Positions 9,046 through 18,059 of a stretch of DNA of 64,000 nt are shown here, piece by piece (the stretch's first letter is position 1; each line of letters opens with the position of its first letter). The notes below the pieces were generated by a model, which was not told the origin of the DNA, ran no database searches, and was given only the letters and a program-made list of their open reading frames with translations. Made by a program: the position numbers and the translations under genes. The DNA is from Enterococcus sp. PF1-24 (GTDB lineage: Bacteria > Bacillota > Bacilli > Lactobacillales > Enterococcaceae): assembly GCF_029893325.1 (NCBI RefSeq), contig NZ_JARXWL010000002.1, positions 62,001 to 126,000 on the forward strand. The letters run 5' to 3'.

Positions 9046-10134
9046 ATGAGTATTAATGAAATAATTATGTATATTATGGTTTTCTTCATGATTGTCGGCG
9101 CCATTGACCACGTAATTGGTGGAAAACTTGGTTTAGGCGCACAATTTGAAGAAGGAATTATGTCGATGGGGGCTTTGGCTTTATCAATGGTGGGGATTAT
9201 CACCTTAGCACCAATTTTAGCTGATTTATTAAGTCCAATTGTTGTACCTTTTTACAGTATGTTAGGTGCGGATCCGTCTATGTTTGCTACAACTATTTTG
9301 GCAAATGATATGGGTGGTTTTGCTTTAGCGCAACAAATGGCAGTTGATCCCCAAGCTGGTTTATTTGCTGGCACGATTTTAGGTGCTATGATGGGACCAA
9401 CGATTGTTTTTACAATTCCCGTTGCCCTAGGCATTATTGAAAAAGATGATCAACAATATTTAGCAACTGGCGTTTTAAGTGGGATGGTTACGATTCCTAT
9501 CGGCTGTTTAGCAGGTGGTTTAGTAGCTGGTATGCCAATTGGTATGATTTTAGTCAATCTAATTCCGATTGTAATTTTTGCAGCCGTAATCATGTTAGGC
9601 TTATGGTTCGCACCAAAAGCGATGATTAAAGGCTTTACTTATTTTGGTAAAGGGGTTGTAGCAGTAGCAATCTTTGGCTTAGTTGTAGGTGCGATTCAAT
9701 TATTATTAGGTATTACTTTAATTGAAGGAATTGCACCAGTTACTGATGGCATTGAAACAGTTGGTGGGATTGCTTTAACCTTGTCAGGTGCTTTCTGTTT
9801 AGTAGCAGTGATTACAAAAGTCTTTAATAAACCGTTATTAAAATTAGGTGAAGTAATGGGCATGAATGAAGTAGCAGCAGCAGGTTTAGTAGCTACACTA
9901 GCTAACAGTATTCCGATGTTTCAAATGATGAAAGACATGGATCGACGAGGCAAAATAATTAACGTGGCTTTTGCCGTTTCTGCAGCCTTTGTTTTAGGTG
10001 ATCATTTAGGTTTTACAGCAGGTGTAGCTAAAGAAATGATTTTCCCAATGATGATTGGAAAATTAGTCGCTGGGGTAACTGCTATTTTTGTAGCCATGTT
10101 TATGGCTAACCGTTCAACTTCTGAAAATGTATAA
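9046..10134 (+). CDS. eutH: Ethanolamine permease EutH
   Basis: 362-residue polytopic membrane protein with about ten hydrophobic segments, known to help ethanolamine uptake at low external concentration. Family stretches include VGAIDHVIGGKLGLGAQFEEG near the N-terminus and FVLGDHLGFTAGV near the C-terminus. AGGAGG at 9030-9035 serves ATG 9046. Position next to eutN and eutQ matches enterococcal and listerial operons. Confidence 0.95.
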   Translation: MSINEIIMYIMVFFMIVGAIDHVIGGKLGLGAQFEEGIMSMGALALSMVGIITLAPILADLLSPIVVPFYSMLGADPSMFATTILANDMGGFALAQQMAVDPQAGLFAGTILGAMMGPTIVFTIPVALGIIEKDDQQYLATGVLSGMVTIPIGCLAGGLVAGMPIGMILVNLIPIVIFAAVIMLGLWFAPKAMIKGFTYFGKGVVAVAIFGLVVGAIQLLLGITLIEGIAPVTDGIETVGGIALTLSGAFCLVAVITKVFNKPLLKLGEVMGMNEVAAAGLVATLANSIPMFQMMKDMDRRGKIINVAFAVSAAFVLGDHLGFTAGVAKEMIFPMMIGKLVAGVTAIFVAMFMANRSTSENV

Positions 10135-10187
10135 AATCAGTTCAATTTAAATAATTACTACTATGACACGAGTGAGGAGCATAATAT

Positions 10188-10631
10188 ATGACTGAAATGA
10201 ATCGTGAAATGTTAGAACAAATGGTTCGTCAAATTGTGATGGAAAAATTAATGCCAGCTAAGCAAGTGGATCCAAGTGGAATTCTTTCTATTCGTTTACC
10301 AGAACTTGATGTATCGGAAGAAGATCGCCTAGATACAGGTAACCCTGATGATATTGTTTATACGAAAGATTTAGTTTCTTTGGAAGAAAGTCCACGTCTT
10401 GGTTGTGGATTAATGGTGATGAGAGATACAACTTTTGATTGGTTGTTAGAATATGATGAAATTGATTACATTCTTTCTGGTCAACTAGATATTTTAATTG
10501 ACGGCCGAAAAATTTCTGCTAAAGCAGGAGAGATAATTTTTATCCCGAAAAGTAGTCAAATTAAATTTTCAGTAACTGGTGAGTCACGTTTTGTTTATGT
10601 CACTTATCCAGCAGACTGGGCAAATCAATAA
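10188..10631 (+). CDS. eutQ: EutQ cupin protein (short form)
   Basis: 147 residues. The first 24 (MTEMNREMLEQMVRQIVMEK) form an amphipathic helix, followed by one cupin barrel (YDEIDYILSGQLDILIDGR ... AGEIIFIPK). Salmonella EutQ has been shown to have acetate kinase activity and is about 233 residues; this form has the cupin with a short N-terminal region only. It is the last gene of the operon and is followed directly by a strong terminator. Confidence 0.9.
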   Translation: MTEMNREMLEQMVRQIVMEKLMPAKQVDPSGILSIRLPELDVSEEDRLDTGNPDDIVYTKDLVSLEESPRLGCGLMVMRDTTFDWLLEYDEIDYILSGQLDILIDGRKISAKAGEIIFIPKSSQIKFSVTGESRFVYVTYPADWANQ

Positions 10632-10640
10632 GATAAGAAA

Positions 10641-10677
10641 AGACAGTTATCTAAATTTTAGATAGCTGTCTTTTTTT
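10641..10677 (+). terminator. Terminator of the eut operon
   Basis: A 15-bp stem (AGACAGTTATCTAAA / TTTAGATAGCTGTCT, one wobble) followed by TTTTTTT, ten bases after the eutQ stop. Confidence 0.93.
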
Positions 10678-10809
10678 ATATAAATAGGGACAAGCTTGTT
10701 CAACTCTCCAGCAAAATACAGAATTAAATATAGTAGTGTTCTGTTTTTAAGTTTCATTTAAGCTAACTTTTCTAAAATAGAACATAGCAGAATTATTTAG
10801 TTTAGGCTT

Positions 10810-10851
10810 TTGCTAGCAAGAATTTCTATTGCTAACAATTTCGTATATAAT
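10810..10851 (+). promoter_or_regulatory. Candidate promoter with direct repeats upstream of the OmpR-type regulator
   Basis: TTGCTAGCAA at 10810-10819 is repeated as TTGCTAACAA at 10829-10838, 19 bases apart, just upstream of a TATAAT at 10846-10851 and 21 bases before the regulator ATG. The -35 region is poor, as expected for an activated promoter. Binding by the downstream regulator is inference. Confidence 0.5.
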
Positions 10852-10871
10852 GAAGAGAAGAAGGTGATGGA

Positions 10872-11549
10872 ATGTATAGTTTTCTTGTGATTGAAGATGA
10901 AGAACAATTAGCAATTTCAATTGGCGAAACGTTAAAGAGCTTAGGGAAGAGTCAATTGTTTCATGATGGGCTGGAAGGGCAGATTGCTGCTGAGACTGGT
11001 AAATATGATTTAATTGTGTTAGATATTATGTTGCCTGGCAAGAATGGCTTAGATATTTTATGGGCTTTGCGGGAAATGGCGATTACAACTCCGGTCTTAC
11101 TTTTAACCGCTAGAGGTGAACTTAGTGATAAAGTTGCTGGCTTCAAAAAAGGTGCGGATGATTATTTAGTGAAACCATTTCATCGAGAAGAATTATTGAT
11201 GCGAGTGAAAGCTATTTTGAAACGTAGTCAAGGCTTCAAAGAAGAAGAGGTATTATATTTTGAAGGATTGACTTGTCATTTATCTCGCTATGAAATTAGT
11301 TATCAAGATAAAACCTTAGCATTACAAGGGAAATTATTTGAATTATTAACCTATCTTTTAAGGAATCAAAGAATTATTGTAACAAAAGAACAAATTTTTG
11401 AAAGAATTTGGGGTTATGATTCAGAAACGGCGATTTCAGTTGTGGAAGTTTATATTAGTAATTTGCGCAAAGAGTTAAAAAAAATTGGCATTACCGATTG
11501 GATTCGCACGATTCGTAATGTAGGTTATTTGTTAGAACGGAAGGATTAG
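10872..11549 (+). CDS. OmpR/PhoB-family response regulator
   Basis: 225 residues. Receiver domain 1-115 with acidic pocket IEDEE, phosphoacceptor Asp in IVLDIMLPG (about residue 53), Thr in LLLTARGE and Lys in DDYLVKPF. A winged-helix DNA-binding domain occupies 125-225 (VSVVEVYISNLRKEL). The kinase gene starts immediately after the TAG stop, so the pair is one operon. The signal and regulon cannot be told from the sequence. Confidence 0.92.
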   Translation: MYSFLVIEDEEQLAISIGETLKSLGKSQLFHDGLEGQIAAETGKYDLIVLDIMLPGKNGLDILWALREMAITTPVLLLTARGELSDKVAGFKKGADDYLVKPFHREELLMRVKAILKRSQGFKEEEVLYFEGLTCHLSRYEISYQDKTLALQGKLFELLTYLLRNQRIIVTKEQIFERIWGYDSETAISVVEVYISNLRKELKKIGITDWIRTIRNVGYLLERKD

Positions 11550-12845
11550 ATGGAAAAACAGTTAAAAAAACAACAATGGAAGTTTTTTATTCAAAATTTT
11601 ATCGCTTTTGCTTCGCTATTTATTTGTTTAGGATTGATTATTTTTCAGCTATTACAAATTTCTATGTATCAAGATGTAGATAATCAACTTTTAGAAATGT
11701 CAGAAAATGACCAACGACTAGAAGAGTTTTTACGTTTACCTAATCCGACAAAAGATCAAAAAAATCCGCAAATTAAGCCACCTAGTGATTTTCAGATTCA
11801 GTTCATTTTGCGAGCGAGCGATGGAACGATTGTTAATGAAGGGGATTTAGGCAATCGCATTAAAGAATATCAAAATTTGACTTGGTCCGCTGATAATTTA
11901 GATGAAGTGAAAACCACCACTATTACAGCTGAGGACGGCGGTAAATTGATTTTTCGTACTTTGACAAAAGAGCTATCTGCTGAATTTCAAGATAAATATG
12001 AACCAGTCAGTTATTTACAATTAATCGTCAATACTAATCAGTTGGAAGATACCATTCAGCGAATGAAATGGTTGTTGATTATTTGCATGTTTTTCTTCTT
12101 TGCGGTCGCTGTTGCTTTGAGTTTTTGGCTGTCGCAAAAGAGTATTCAACCGATTCATAAAAGTCTACAACAGCAACAGTTATTTGTTTCTGATGCTTCT
12201 CATGAGTTGCGTTCGCCATTAACAATTATTCAAAGTAAGCTTGAGTTGCTTTTAACGAAACCATATGAGCAGATTATTGATGAATCAGAAAATATTGCGG
12301 TTGCTTTGAATGAAACGCAACGATTGACCCAGTTAACTAGTGATTTATTAACGTTGACGCAATCTGATGCTGGTGGTGTTCAGTTGGTTAACGAAACGCT
12401 TGATTTGCCACAATTTTTATTAAAAGTGGTAGAACCTTATCAAGAATTAGCTGTTTTACAGGAAAAAGTTTTTGAATTTGGCGAACTGTTGCCAATGACG
12501 CTTACTATTGACGAAAAAAAACTGCATCAAGTTTTAGTGACTTTATTAGATAATGCTTTAAAGTATACACAAACTGGCGATAAAATAGCTTTATCTGTAG
12601 AAAAATATAAAGAGAAACTACGGATCAAGTTAGCTGATACAGGCTGTGGTATTAGTCGTGAAAGTCAGCCATATATATTTAATCGTTTTTATCGGGAAGA
12701 TCAATCCCGCAATCGTAAAACTGGGGGATATGGTTTAGGCTTAGCAATTGCTAAAGAGTTAGTAGAAATGCAGCAAGGACAGCTTTTATTTCAAGAAAAT
12801 AATCCCAAAGGTAGCATATTTATTATTGAATTAAATCAGACTTAG
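11550..12845 (+). CDS. Sensor histidine kinase partner of the OmpR-type regulator
   Basis: 431 residues: membrane segment about 15-38, an extracytoplasmic loop of about 130 residues, and a second membrane segment about 172-192. Next come the dimerisation domain with phospho-His in SDASHELRSPLT and an ATPase domain with LLDNALKYT (N box), LADTGCGIS and GGYGLGLAIAKE. The ATG follows the regulator stop with no gap, so it is probably translationally coupled. The general plan resembles CiaH/YclK kinases. Confidence 0.92.
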   Translation: MEKQLKKQQWKFFIQNFIAFASLFICLGLIIFQLLQISMYQDVDNQLLEMSENDQRLEEFLRLPNPTKDQKNPQIKPPSDFQIQFILRASDGTIVNEGDLGNRIKEYQNLTWSADNLDEVKTTTITAEDGGKLIFRTLTKELSAEFQDKYEPVSYLQLIVNTNQLEDTIQRMKWLLIICMFFFFAVAVALSFWLSQKSIQPIHKSLQQQQLFVSDASHELRSPLTIIQSKLELLLTKPYEQIIDESENIAVALNETQRLTQLTSDLLTLTQSDAGGVQLVNETLDLPQFLLKVVEPYQELAVLQEKVFEFGELLPMTLTIDEKKLHQVLVTLLDNALKYTQTGDKIALSVEKYKEKLRIKLADTGCGISRESQPYIFNRFYREDQSRNRKTGGYGLGLAIAKELVEMQQGQLLFQENNPKGSIFIIELNQT

Positions 12846-12910
12846 GACGGATTGTTTGTTGGCTTTTTTCCATTATCATAAATATTGTGAAAAAAGAAAG
12901 AGGGGTAGTA

Positions 12911-13657
12911 ATGGATAGTGAAAAAGTAACAGGTGGTTTTGATGCCTTTCATTTAAAGGTTGTAGCAATTGTCGCAATGTTTTTAAATCATCTCGGTTCA
13001 GGGTTAGCGATTGATAAATATTCAGAGGCATTATTTTTCTTTACAGAGTTTATTGGAAAATTGACTTTTCCAATTATGGCGTATTTATTAGTAGAAGGTT
13101 TTCGTTATACGCGCAATAAGGTGAAATATGGGAGTCGCTTAGCACTTTTTAGTGTGATTTCGGCGTATCCTTTTCAACAATTATTTTATGCTTCAGGGTC
13201 ATTTAGTCCAATCCAGCTAGTTAATAATATTTTCTTTACTTTATTAATGGGCTTGATATTGATTTCTATCTGTGAAAAAGTTAATCACGGTGTTTTACAG
13301 GGACTTTTAGTGATTTTATTTAGCGGGTTAACCATGTTTTCCGACTGGCCCTTGATTGGGGTGTTATTGATTTATGGTTTTTATCGCATCAAAGATGCTA
13401 AAAAGAGAGTGATTATTCCAGTCCTTTATACGTTAGCTTTTCTTGTTTTTATAATGTTATCAGGTTATTTTTATATGCCTGAAGCGGTTCCTTTGTATAC
13501 GATTTTTACTGGTTTTGGCTTATTATTAGTGATTCCTTTATTGCTCAATTACAACGGTCAAAGAGGTTATTCGCCGCAATGGGTAAAATGGGGGTTCTAT
13601 CTTTTTTATCCGGTCCATTTAATGTTGTTAGTTTTTATTCGTAATTTTTTAGGATAA
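12911..13657 (+). CDS. TraX-family membrane protein (putative acyltransferase)
   Basis: 248 residues with about eight membrane segments. The start DAFHLKVVAIVAMFLNHLGSG and the FIGKLTFPIMAYLLVEGFRYT stretch are typical of TraX (named after F-pilin acetylation) and its many chromosomal Firmicutes relatives. An in-frame GTG at 12887 is rejected because GAGGGG at 12899-12904 points to ATG 12911. It follows the kinase by 65 bases and may share its transcript. The substrate is unknown. Confidence 0.85.
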   Translation: MDSEKVTGGFDAFHLKVVAIVAMFLNHLGSGLAIDKYSEALFFFTEFIGKLTFPIMAYLLVEGFRYTRNKVKYGSRLALFSVISAYPFQQLFYASGSFSPIQLVNNIFFTLLMGLILISICEKVNHGVLQGLLVILFSGLTMFSDWPLIGVLLIYGFYRIKDAKKRVIIPVLYTLAFLVFIMLSGYFYMPEAVPLYTIFTGFGLLLVIPLLLNYNGQRGYSPQWVKWGFYLFYPVHLMLLVFIRNFLG

Positions 13658-14063
13658 GATAGATTTTATTAATGATTTGATTTTTTTAGACAGTGAATTA
13701 CAGAAAAATTTCTTTATTAGCTGAAACAAGCTAGTAATTGGAAATCTTGCTGATTCGCTGTCTTTTTTTCTCTCAAAAATAGAAAATATATTTTCGAAAA
13801 TAGAAAATAGTCAGGTATAGCAAGGCTTTCAGCTGTTAATTTGACTGTTTTTTTATTAGTTAGTTTGACTTTGAAAATTTGAAATTATAAGATAAAAATA
13901 ACGATTTGAGTGATTGGCGAATCAGTGGTGTCGTTGGAAAAAAGATAGAACTGACTTGCAGGGTGGGAGTTTTATATTTTGATTTAATCGTCAAAAGATA
14001 ACTATATTTTTCTAATGAATGTATATTTTTTACCAATAATAAAGTGAAGGGGAGTAGATGTAC
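13658..14063. other. 400-base spacer with a long terminator and a CodY-like palindrome
   Basis: GACAGTGAAT at 13689-13698 pairs with ATTCGCTGTC at 13753-13762, followed by TTTTTTT. An inner stem (TAGCT/AGCTA) sits in the long loop, so this is probably the terminator of the TraX gene. TATTTTCGAAAATA at 13789-13802 is a perfect palindrome close to the CodY consensus (AATTTTCnGAAAATT) but lacks its central base. CodY control of the peptidase downstream would make sense but is unproven. The rest is AT-rich without recognisable genes. Confidence 0.5.
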
Positions 14064-15332
14064 ATGTCAACTTTTAAGGAGTATTACCATAAAATAAAAC
14101 CGTTTACAGAAGATTTGTTTTTACATCCAGAATTAGGCTATAAGGAATTTCGAACTTCTAAAAAAATTTTAACAGAATTGCGAGAAATTAATCCTAAAAT
14201 TAAGGTTGAACAATTTTCAGAAACTGGTATTAAGACTTATTTATCAAAGGATAAAGCCAAAACCATGGCTTTTATTGCTGAGTTAGATGCTGTTTATGCA
14301 CCTACCCATTTTCAAGCTGATTCCGAAACAGGAGCCGCCCATAATTGCGGTCATTTTACTCAAGTTGCGATTGCTTTAACTTTGTATCACCATTATTTTG
14401 TGACAAAAGCTTATCAAAAACTGGATTTCAATTTGTGTTTTATTTTTGTACCCGCTGAAGAATATCTGGATTTAGATTATCGTAAATCGTTGCGCTCAGC
14501 AGGCAAGATTCAATTTCTTGGTGGGAAACCTGAAGCGATGCGTTTAGGAATTTTTGATGAGATTGATTTTGGCGTGTGTGTTCATGCTATTGGAGAATTA
14601 TTTACGCAGCCAACTATCGAAATTAATTGTGATTTAGCTGGTTTTTTATATAAAAAATACCATTTTAGCGGGAAAGCGACCCATGCTGGTTTTGACCCAT
14701 TTTCTGGCGTAAATGCTTATAGTATATCAACTTTATTTAATACTGCTGTTGGCTTAAGTCGTCAGCAATTTAAAGACACTGAATCTATTCGTGTTAACCC
14801 GATTATTTTGGCGAGCGATATGTCAACCAACGTAATTCCTAATCGTATCACGGTCGGAACGGATTTGCGTTGTAAGACGCTGGAATATATGCCAGAAGTA
14901 GCTCGCAAGCTGGATCATGCGGCTAAGGGTAGTGCGGCAGCTTTAGAAGGAGAAGTGACGATTGAAACGGAGATGGGCTATCTACCTTTTGTGCAAAATC
15001 GCTATTTAAATCATTTCGTTGAAAAAGTTTTTAATCAATGGACAGCCATTCCTGACATAATTGATAATCGTGGGAGTATCGCTGCTGCCGGCGATATTGG
15101 GGATTTATCTTTTATGCTGCCCTGTATTCAAGTGAGCTATGGTGGTTTTAAAGGAGCGATTCATGGAGATGATTTCAAAATGATTGACCCTGAATTTGTT
15201 TTGCAAACTTTTCCAGAATTTTTAGTTGCTATTTTTGCAGAAATGTCTAGCAATTTAGATTACAGCAAATTTTATAAACGGACATTTGCTGAATATCAAG
15301 AATTGATTGATTCAATGGAAGGGAGGATTTAG
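14064..15332 (+). CDS. M20-family metallopeptidase / amidohydrolase
   Basis: 422 residues. Typical M20 aminoacylase/amidohydrolase features are visible: LHPELGYKEF near the start, metal-binding HNCGHF (usual form HxCGHD), the catalytic PAEEYL, the lid-domain GKATHAGFDPF, and a late glycine-rich GAIHGDDF. ATG 14058 is only 3 bases from GGGGAG, so ATG 14064 is preferred. The next two genes are small membrane proteins with 3- and minus 20-base spacing. The set therefore looks like a uptake-plus-hydrolysis operon for an N-acyl amino acid or peptide (inference). Confidence 0.85.
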   Translation: MSTFKEYYHKIKPFTEDLFLHPELGYKEFRTSKKILTELREINPKIKVEQFSETGIKTYLSKDKAKTMAFIAELDAVYAPTHFQADSETGAAHNCGHFTQVAIALTLYHHYFVTKAYQKLDFNLCFIFVPAEEYLDLDYRKSLRSAGKIQFLGGKPEAMRLGIFDEIDFGVCVHAIGELFTQPTIEINCDLAGFLYKKYHFSGKATHAGFDPFSGVNAYSISTLFNTAVGLSRQQFKDTESIRVNPIILASDMSTNVIPNRITVGTDLRCKTLEYMPEVARKLDHAAKGSAAALEGEVTIETEMGYLPFVQNRYLNHFVEKVFNQWTAIPDIIDNRGSIAAAGDIGDLSFMLPCIQVSYGGFKGAIHGDDFKMIDPEFVLQTFPEFLVAIFAEMSSNLDYSKFYKRTFAEYQELIDSMEGRI

Positions 15333-15335
15333 AGA

Positions 15336-16142
15336 ATGAAAAAACATTTAGTTTGGTTGATTCCTTTTGTCGCTTTAATTGTTGTCGCATCAGAAATGAT
15401 TGGTATGCAATTTGTGGTTTTAGGAAGCACGACAATTACTATTTTACCTTTAGTCTTTGCTGTTTTGTTTGCAATGATTTTGGGTTTACCAGGGATCCGC
15501 TTTGGCTTATTAAAAAAAGTTTATGCTAAAGCGAATATTGAATTTTCTGGTAAATATTTAATGTATATTATGCTTCCTTTAATGGCACGTTATGGAGCAG
15601 ATGTTGCACCACGCTTAAAAGAAATTTTAAGTGTTGGCTGGGTCTTTTTATTCCAAGAACTAGGAAATGTGGGAACGGTCATTATCGGGCTGCCAGTGGC
15701 GCTGATGTTAGGCTTACGCAGAGAAGCGATTGGTGCGACGCTAGGCTTAGGGCGTGAAGGAGAACTTGCTTATATTTCAGAAAAATATACGTTAAACTCG
15801 CCAGAAGGTCGCGGCGTTTTATCCCTTTACTTAATCGGAACTTTATTTGGCTCAATCTTCTTTAGTATTTTTGCTCCGATGATGTTGGGTTTAGGTCTGG
15901 ATTATCGAGCGTTGGCTATGAGCTCTGGAGTTGGTTCCGCTAGTATGATGACAGCTGCCTCATCTTCCTTAATTGCGATTATGCCTGAGCATGAAACCAC
16001 GATTGCGGCTTATGCTGCAGCTAGTCAGCTATTAACAAGTTTCTTAGGAACTTATACGATGGTTTTTGTAGCGGTACCTTTACAACGATTTATGTATAAC
16101 TTTTTAACAGGAGGTGGAAAAAGTGGAAAAGAAACAGCCTAA
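15336..16142 (+). CDS. DUF3100-like membrane protein
   Basis: 268 residues with about seven to eight hydrophobic segments. Stretches such as LGLGREGELAYISEKY and MSSGVGSASMMTAASSSL resemble the DUF3100 family of putative transporters. It follows the peptidase gene by 3 bases, and the next gene starts inside its 3' end. Probable role: transport of the peptidase substrate or product. The family assignment is from memory of its motifs. Confidence 0.65.
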   Translation: MKKHLVWLIPFVALIVVASEMIGMQFVVLGSTTITILPLVFAVLFAMILGLPGIRFGLLKKVYAKANIEFSGKYLMYIMLPLMARYGADVAPRLKEILSVGWVFLFQELGNVGTVIIGLPVALMLGLRREAIGATLGLGREGELAYISEKYTLNSPEGRGVLSLYLIGTLFGSIFFSIFAPMMLGLGLDYRALAMSSGVGSASMMTAASSSLIAIMPEHETTIAAYAAASQLLTSFLGTYTMVFVAVPLQRFMYNFLTGGGKSGKETA

Positions 16143-16611
16143 TGAATATCTACAAGTATCACTGATTTTATTGATGAGCGTGCTCTTTATTTTATTTACA
16201 CAAGGAATTAAATTAATAAAAAATCCAGCCTCAACGCCGATTACCTTGCAAACTTTTCAAGGCTTAGCTGTTTTATGGTCTTTTTCAATGATTGGTATTT
16301 TTGTTTCTAAATTAGTTAAGAGAACTGGAATTAAAATTTTAGCTGATTTTCCAATTTTAGGTTGGGTATCCTTAGTTTCTTTATTTTTCTGCCTAATTTC
16401 TGATTTTTTTGTTAAAGCAATTTCGGGAGTTGATTTTTTATCAATTACCACACCAATTTTAGCTTTTGCAGGAATTTCCGTAGCCAATAGTTTAAGTGAC
16501 TTACGTAAAACTTCATGGAAAATTGCGATTGTTGCTATTTTTGTTTTTATCGGAACCTATTTAGGAAGTAGTATTATTGCTCAAATTGGATTGTGGCTAT
16601 CGGGGAAATAA
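16123..16611 (+). CDS. Small membrane protein, partner of the DUF3100-like protein
   Basis: 162 residues with four to five membrane segments (SLILLMSVLFILFTQ, LAVLWSFSMIGIFVSK, LGWVSLVSLFFCLIS, IAIVAIFVFIGTYLG). GTG 16123 is chosen over GTG 16114 because AGGAGG at 16109-16114 overlaps the latter. It overlaps the preceding gene by 20 bases, so the two are coupled and may form one transporter. I do not recognise a named family. Confidence 0.7.
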   Translation: MEKKQPNEYLQVSLILLMSVLFILFTQGIKLIKNPASTPITLQTFQGLAVLWSFSMIGIFVSKLVKRTGIKILADFPILGWVSLVSLFFCLISDFFVKAISGVDFLSITTPILAFAGISVANSLSDLRKTSWKIAIVAIFVFIGTYLGSSIIAQIGLWLSGK

Positions 16612-16701
16612 TAAATTAGCTAGTCTTCGAAGATTAAGAAAAATGGGTAGCTTTCAAATAGTAAAAGAGCAATAATCCATCCTTTTAACAATAATTTGTC
16701 A

Positions 16702-16730
16702 TTGAGTAAGCCTTTTCAGAGTGATAGAAT
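16702..16730 (+). promoter_or_regulatory. Candidate promoter of the alcohol dehydrogenase gene
   Basis: TTGAGT at 16702-16707 and TAGAAT at 16725-16730 with a 17-bp spacer, giving a leader of about 65 bases. The space between 16612 and 16700 shows no clear terminator for the operon before it. Confidence 0.5.
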
Positions 16731-16801
16731 GATTCCTGAAAGTAGCTATAAGAAAGTGTTTTTGTGAAAAGCAACACAAATACTATTTGGAGGCAATAAA
16801 A

Positions 16802-17953
16802 ATGGCAAACAGAATGATCTTAAACGAAACATCTTACTTTGGTAAAGGAGCAATTGAAAACATTCCAGCTGAGTTTAAAAGTCGTGGTTTTAAAAAAGCA
16901 ATGGTCATTACTGACAAAGATTTAATTAAATTTGAAGTCGCTACGAAAGTAACAGCATTGTTAGATGAAGCAGGAATTGCTTACGATATTTATGATGGTA
17001 TTGTTCCTAATCCAACTATTCAAAACGTTAAAGATGGCGTGGTTGCTGTGAAAGCTGCCGCTGTGGATTGTATTATCGCTATCGGTGGTGGTTCACCTAT
17101 TGATACCGCTAAAGCCATTGGGACTATCGCTACTAATCCAGAGTTTTCAGATGTCCTTAGTTTAGAAGGGGTAGCTGCTACTAAAAATCCTTGTTTACCG
17201 ATTTTAGCGGTACCGACAACTTCTGGAACAGCTGCTGAAGTAACGATTAACTATGTAATTACTGATGAAGAAAATCATCGGAAATTTGTTTGTGTCGATC
17301 CTCACGATATTCCGATTGTCGCTTTTGTGGACAGCGATATGATGATGGGGATGCCAAAAGCTTTGTGTGCGTCGACAGGTATGGATGCTATGACCCATGC
17401 GATTGAAGGTTTTATCACGAAAGGTGCTTGGGAATTAACAGATATGTTGCATATTAAAGCAATTGAGATTATCGGTCGTTCATTAAGAGATTCTGTGAAT
17501 GGCGAGCAAGAAGGACGCGAAGCGATGGCTTTAGCACAATACATTGCTGGTATGGGTTTTTCAAATGTCGGATTAGGTTTAGTTCATGGCATGGCGCATC
17601 CATTAAGTGCCTGGTATAACATTCCTCATGGTGTGGCTTGTGCTTCATTATTGCCAACTGTCATGAAATACAACAAAGATTTTACTGGAGAAAAATATCG
17701 GGAAATTGCTATCGTATTAGGTATTGAAAATGCGGAAACGATGAGCTTAGCAGACGTCCGGGAAGCAGCTTGTCAAGCAATTGATGAGTTAAGTAAAGAT
17801 GTCGGCATCCCAGCAACCATTTCTGAGTTAGGTGTAAAAGCTGAAGACCTACCACAAATTGCGGAAGATGCGCTACGTGATGTGTGTACGCCAGGTAATC
17901 CAAGAGATACTACTTTAGCAGAGATTATTGCGTTGTATCAATCGTTAATGTAA
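16802..17953 (+). CDS. fucO: Iron-containing alcohol dehydrogenase, FucO-like (lactaldehyde/1,2-propanediol oxidoreductase)
   Basis: 383 residues, the length of FucO, with NAD-binding AIGGGSPIDTAKAIG and TTSGTAAEVT. Metal ligands are visible as Asp and His in STGMDAMTHAIEG and the two histidines of VHGMAHPLSAWYNIPHG. ATG 16802 has GGAGG eight bases upstream; an in-frame TTG at 16787 lies before it. It probably reduces lactaldehyde or another small aldehyde with NADH. No fucose or rhamnose genes are nearby, so the physiological substrate is open. Confidence 0.85.
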   Translation: MANRMILNETSYFGKGAIENIPAEFKSRGFKKAMVITDKDLIKFEVATKVTALLDEAGIAYDIYDGIVPNPTIQNVKDGVVAVKAAAVDCIIAIGGGSPIDTAKAIGTIATNPEFSDVLSLEGVAATKNPCLPILAVPTTSGTAAEVTINYVITDEENHRKFVCVDPHDIPIVAFVDSDMMMGMPKALCASTGMDAMTHAIEGFITKGAWELTDMLHIKAIEIIGRSLRDSVNGEQEGREAMALAQYIAGMGFSNVGLGLVHGMAHPLSAWYNIPHGVACASLLPTVMKYNKDFTGEKYREIAIVLGIENAETMSLADVREAACQAIDELSKDVGIPATISELGVKAEDLPQIAEDALRDVCTPGNPRDTTLAEIIALYQSLM

Positions 17954-17980
17954 AAAAAGTAATAAGATTAAAATAGAAAC

Positions 17981-18030
17981 AGCATGAAATCCATTTAGAA
18001 AAAATGTTGATTTCATGCTATTTCATTTTT
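17981..18030. terminator. Terminator between convergent genes
   Basis: An 11-bp perfect stem (AGCATGAAATC / GATTTCATGCT) with a 17-base loop, followed by ATTTCATTTTT. It lies between the alcohol dehydrogenase gene and the oppositely oriented kinase gene and may serve both. Confidence 0.75.
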
Positions 18031-18059
18031 CTGGGAAACAGAACAACTCACTCCGCTTT

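Noticed and set aside
1-10700. Adenosylcobalamin riboswitch or EutX-type RNA within the eut operon
   Set aside because: No B12-box or related conserved words were seen in the spacers of this part; it is expected upstream of the window.
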